Below, piece after piece: positions 62,682-64,000 of a DNA stretch of 64,000 bases. The first letter of the stretch is position 1. The number at the start of each line of letters is the position of its first letter. The notes beneath the pieces are model-generated. The model did not search any database and was not told the origin of the DNA. It saw only the letters and a program-made list of their open reading frames with translations. Source of the DNA: Pseudomonas spelaei (GTDB lineage Bacteria > Pseudomonadota > Gammaproteobacteria > Pseudomonadales > Pseudomonadaceae); assembly GCF_009724245.1 (NCBI RefSeq), contig NZ_WNNK01000001.1, forward strand, positions 395,758 through 459,757, written 5' to 3'. The translations under genes were made by a program, and so were the position numbers.

Positions 62682-63395
62682 TTACTCCGGTATCAATCTA
62701 GTGATTCTCGAGTAAAGACCGGCGGTGAAAGCCTTCCGGTCACTCGACCGGTGACAACGCTGATGGCAATTGGGGCACAAGGCTACAGCATTGCTAGTGC
62801 AATCCGAACCCTTCTGGGCAAGGTGCTTGACGTGATGTACTTCAAGAAATGGCTGGCCATCCACCTCGAAAGGCGCGTTTGAACCGCAGCCTTCACAGAT
62901 ACCCTTTGCCTGCTGACGAACCCACGCCCGCACCTGAGGGTCACGTACATAAGTAGTGCTGGTGGCACTCACTTGCTGCGGATTAACAATCCCTTGTGGT
63001 TCGGCCGCAATCGAGCGCTTTTGCAAGGTGGTCGCGCGCATCTCTAGCACCGCCTCATCGGCCGTGGCGGTATAGGTCTCAGTATCCAAAACAGCTTTAG
63101 CTTCTAGCACTGCACGGATACGAGCATTCACACCCGCACCCACGTTTTTAGCGGGTACGTAGCCTGTGATGGGTTGCCAGCCTAACTGCTGAATAACTGC
63201 GGAAATATTTTGCATGCGGTATTCAATAGATGAAGCGCTACGCAGGGCTAATGGTCCCTCGCGCAGCAAGCGATTCTCCACCGACTTTTTGAAAGCTTGA
63301 CCAGCCTGCTCAAGCTTCCACATTTTCAAATAGGCATCAATCGAGGCTTCAAGCTCGGTATCACTCCAGCCTGTATTACTTTTTTGCGTATCCAT
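62682..63395 (-). CDS. HNH endonuclease
   Basis: The 237-residue protein has an N-terminal domain of unknown type and a C-terminal HNH-zinc module: CEGCGSNAPF, then FLEVHHVKHLAQKGSD, then ALCPNCHQRCHRSSDRKAF. The paired Cys-x2-Cys units bind zinc and HH is the catalytic site. McrA-like restriction enzymes share this layout. GC content is lower than its neighbours, which suggests horizontal arrival. No modification enzyme is adjacent. Confidence 0.85.
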   Translation of the reverse strand: MDTQKSNTGWSDTELEASIDAYLKMWKLEQAGQAFKKSVENRLLREGPLALRSASSIEYRMQNISAVIQQLGWQPITGYVPAKNVGAGVNARIRAVLEAKAVLDTETYTATADEAVLEMRATTLQKRSIAAEPQGIVNPQQVSATSTTYVRDPQVRAWVRQQAKGICEGCGSNAPFEVDGQPFLEVHHVKHLAQKGSDCTSNAVALCPNCHQRCHRSSDRKAFTAGLYSRITRLIPE

Positions 63396-63496
63396 ACCGT
63401 CGCCGAGAGTAGAGAACCCTAGGACGATACTGAGTGGCCATTATCAAGTCTACGAAATTTCCTACTCATCTATAGGACATTGCGTTCAATGAATAC

Positions 63497-63527
63497 AAAA
63501 AAGCCCTGAGCGAGTCAGGGCTTTTTT
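63497..63527 (-). terminator. rho-independent terminator after nrdB
   Basis: AAAAAAGCCCTGA (63497-63509) pairs perfectly with TCAGGGCTTTTTT (63515-63527) over a GCGAG loop, 41 nt past the nrdB stop. It can act in both directions. Confidence 0.93.
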
Positions 63528-63567
63528 AGATCAGCTCAAAGCTGGCAAACGCTCATTAGCTTAAGGA

Positions 63568-64000
63568 TCAATCCCAGCTCAGCGCGCCGCCGGTTTGATA
63601 CTCGATCACACGAGTCTCAAAGAAGTTTTTCTCTTTCTTCAAGTCCATGATCTCACTCATCCAAGGGAATGGGTTGGTCGTCCCTGGATACTCTTCCTTC
63701 AAGCCAATCTGCGACAGGCGACGATTCGCGATGAACTTGAGGTAATCCTCCATCATCGCCGCATTCATGCCCAACACCCCACGCGGCATGGTGTCACGCG
63801 CGTATTCAATCTCCAGCTGAGTCCCTTGCAGGATCATCTGGGTCGCTTCTTCCTTCATCTCGGCATCCCACAGGTGTGGGTTTTCGATTTTGATCTGGTT
63901 GATCACGTCGATACCGAAGTTCAGGTGCATCGACTCATCCCGCAGGATGTACTGGAACTGCTCGGCCACGCCGGTCATTTTGTTGCGGCGGCCCATGGAG
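63568..64000 (-). CDS. nrdB: ribonucleotide reductase beta subunit (C-terminal part, cut by window)
   Basis: Only about the last 143 residues are inside the window; the gene continues beyond 64000. [17 protein letters not shown] carries the Glu and His iron ligands of the class Ia beta subunit. The C-terminus [18 protein letters not shown] matches the segment that binds the alpha subunit. It provides the tyrosyl radical for making deoxyribonucleotides. A strong terminator follows. Confidence 0.92.
   Translation of the reverse strand, partial: SMGRRNKMTGVAEQFQYILRDESMHLNFGIDVINQIKIENPHLWDAEMKEEATQMILQGTQLEIEYARDTMPRGVLGMNAAMMEDYLKFIANRRLSQIGLKEEYPGTTNPFPWMSEIMDLKKEKNFFETRVIEYQTGGALSWD

Overview
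The window looks like chromosomal DNA of a fluorescent-group Pseudomonas. It is GC-rich, carries Pseudomonas-style REP palindromes (two families), many LysR regulators, and core genes typical of the genus (def, gntR-gntK-gntP, alaC, pitA, glpQ, nrdB). No rRNA, tRNA, CRISPR array, insertion sequence or prophage structural gene was seen. Assignments rest on motifs and family resemblance read directly from the sequence; no database search was possible.

Layout. 0.1-3.2 kb: BrkB-type membrane protein, peptide deformylase, an exported methyltransferase-fold protein, an acetyltransferase and a 38-residue lysine-rich microprotein. 3.3-14.3 kb: the most unusual block. It holds a fatty-acid desaturase plus a cytosolic binding-protein-like gene, a FecI-type sigma factor with FecR anti-sigma, a large TonB receptor with an STN signalling domain, two orphan periplasmic binding proteins (OpuAC and SsuA types) with no permease or ATPase, an ornithine-cyclodeaminase-family enzyme, and an aromatic-ammonia-lyase homologue that has lost the Ala-Ser-Gly triad forming the MIO cofactor. 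Two near-identical 42-nt upstream motifs, one before the desaturase and one before the TonB receptor, suggest that both transcription units answer to the same sigma factor. 14.4-21.6 kb: GST and LysR, a soluble PAS-PAS chemoreceptor, and a GST/sugar-epimerase-like/MFS operon. 21-24 kb: gluconate regulon with three palindromic operators. 24-28.6 kb: alaC, a GyrI-like protein, a flavoprotein, and a hipBA toxin-antitoxin pair.

28.7-31.4 kb: an ECF42-type sigma factor operon with its DGPF/YciI partner. 31.4-35.5 kb: three LysR genes, a PACE efflux pump and an SDR. 35.7-38.4 kb: 5-oxoprolinase pxpABC. 38.5-45.6 kb: phosphate and zinc transporters, PepSY protein, glycerophosphodiesterase and small metabolic genes. 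45.7-52.5 kb: DUF1003 protein, a second PAS-PAS chemoreceptor of the same length as the first, a MASE2-GGDEF cyclase, a TetR/metallo-beta-lactamase pair around a 22-bp palindrome, a catalytically gutted amidase remnant, and an XRE regulator behind a strong LexA-box match. 52.5-64 kb: AraC/TauE pair, an orphan zinc-finger-like protein, MFS, an amino-acid ABC importer with argH, LysR, HAD phosphatase, HNH nuclease, and the C-terminal part of nrdB cut by the window edge.

The best candidate for an undescribed system is the 3.3-14.3 kb sigma/anti-sigma/TonB block. The sequence supports a dedicated outer-membrane uptake and surface-signalling route whose regulon adds a lipid desaturase, orphan binding proteins and two repurposed amino-acid enzymes. 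The ligand cannot be read from the sequence.
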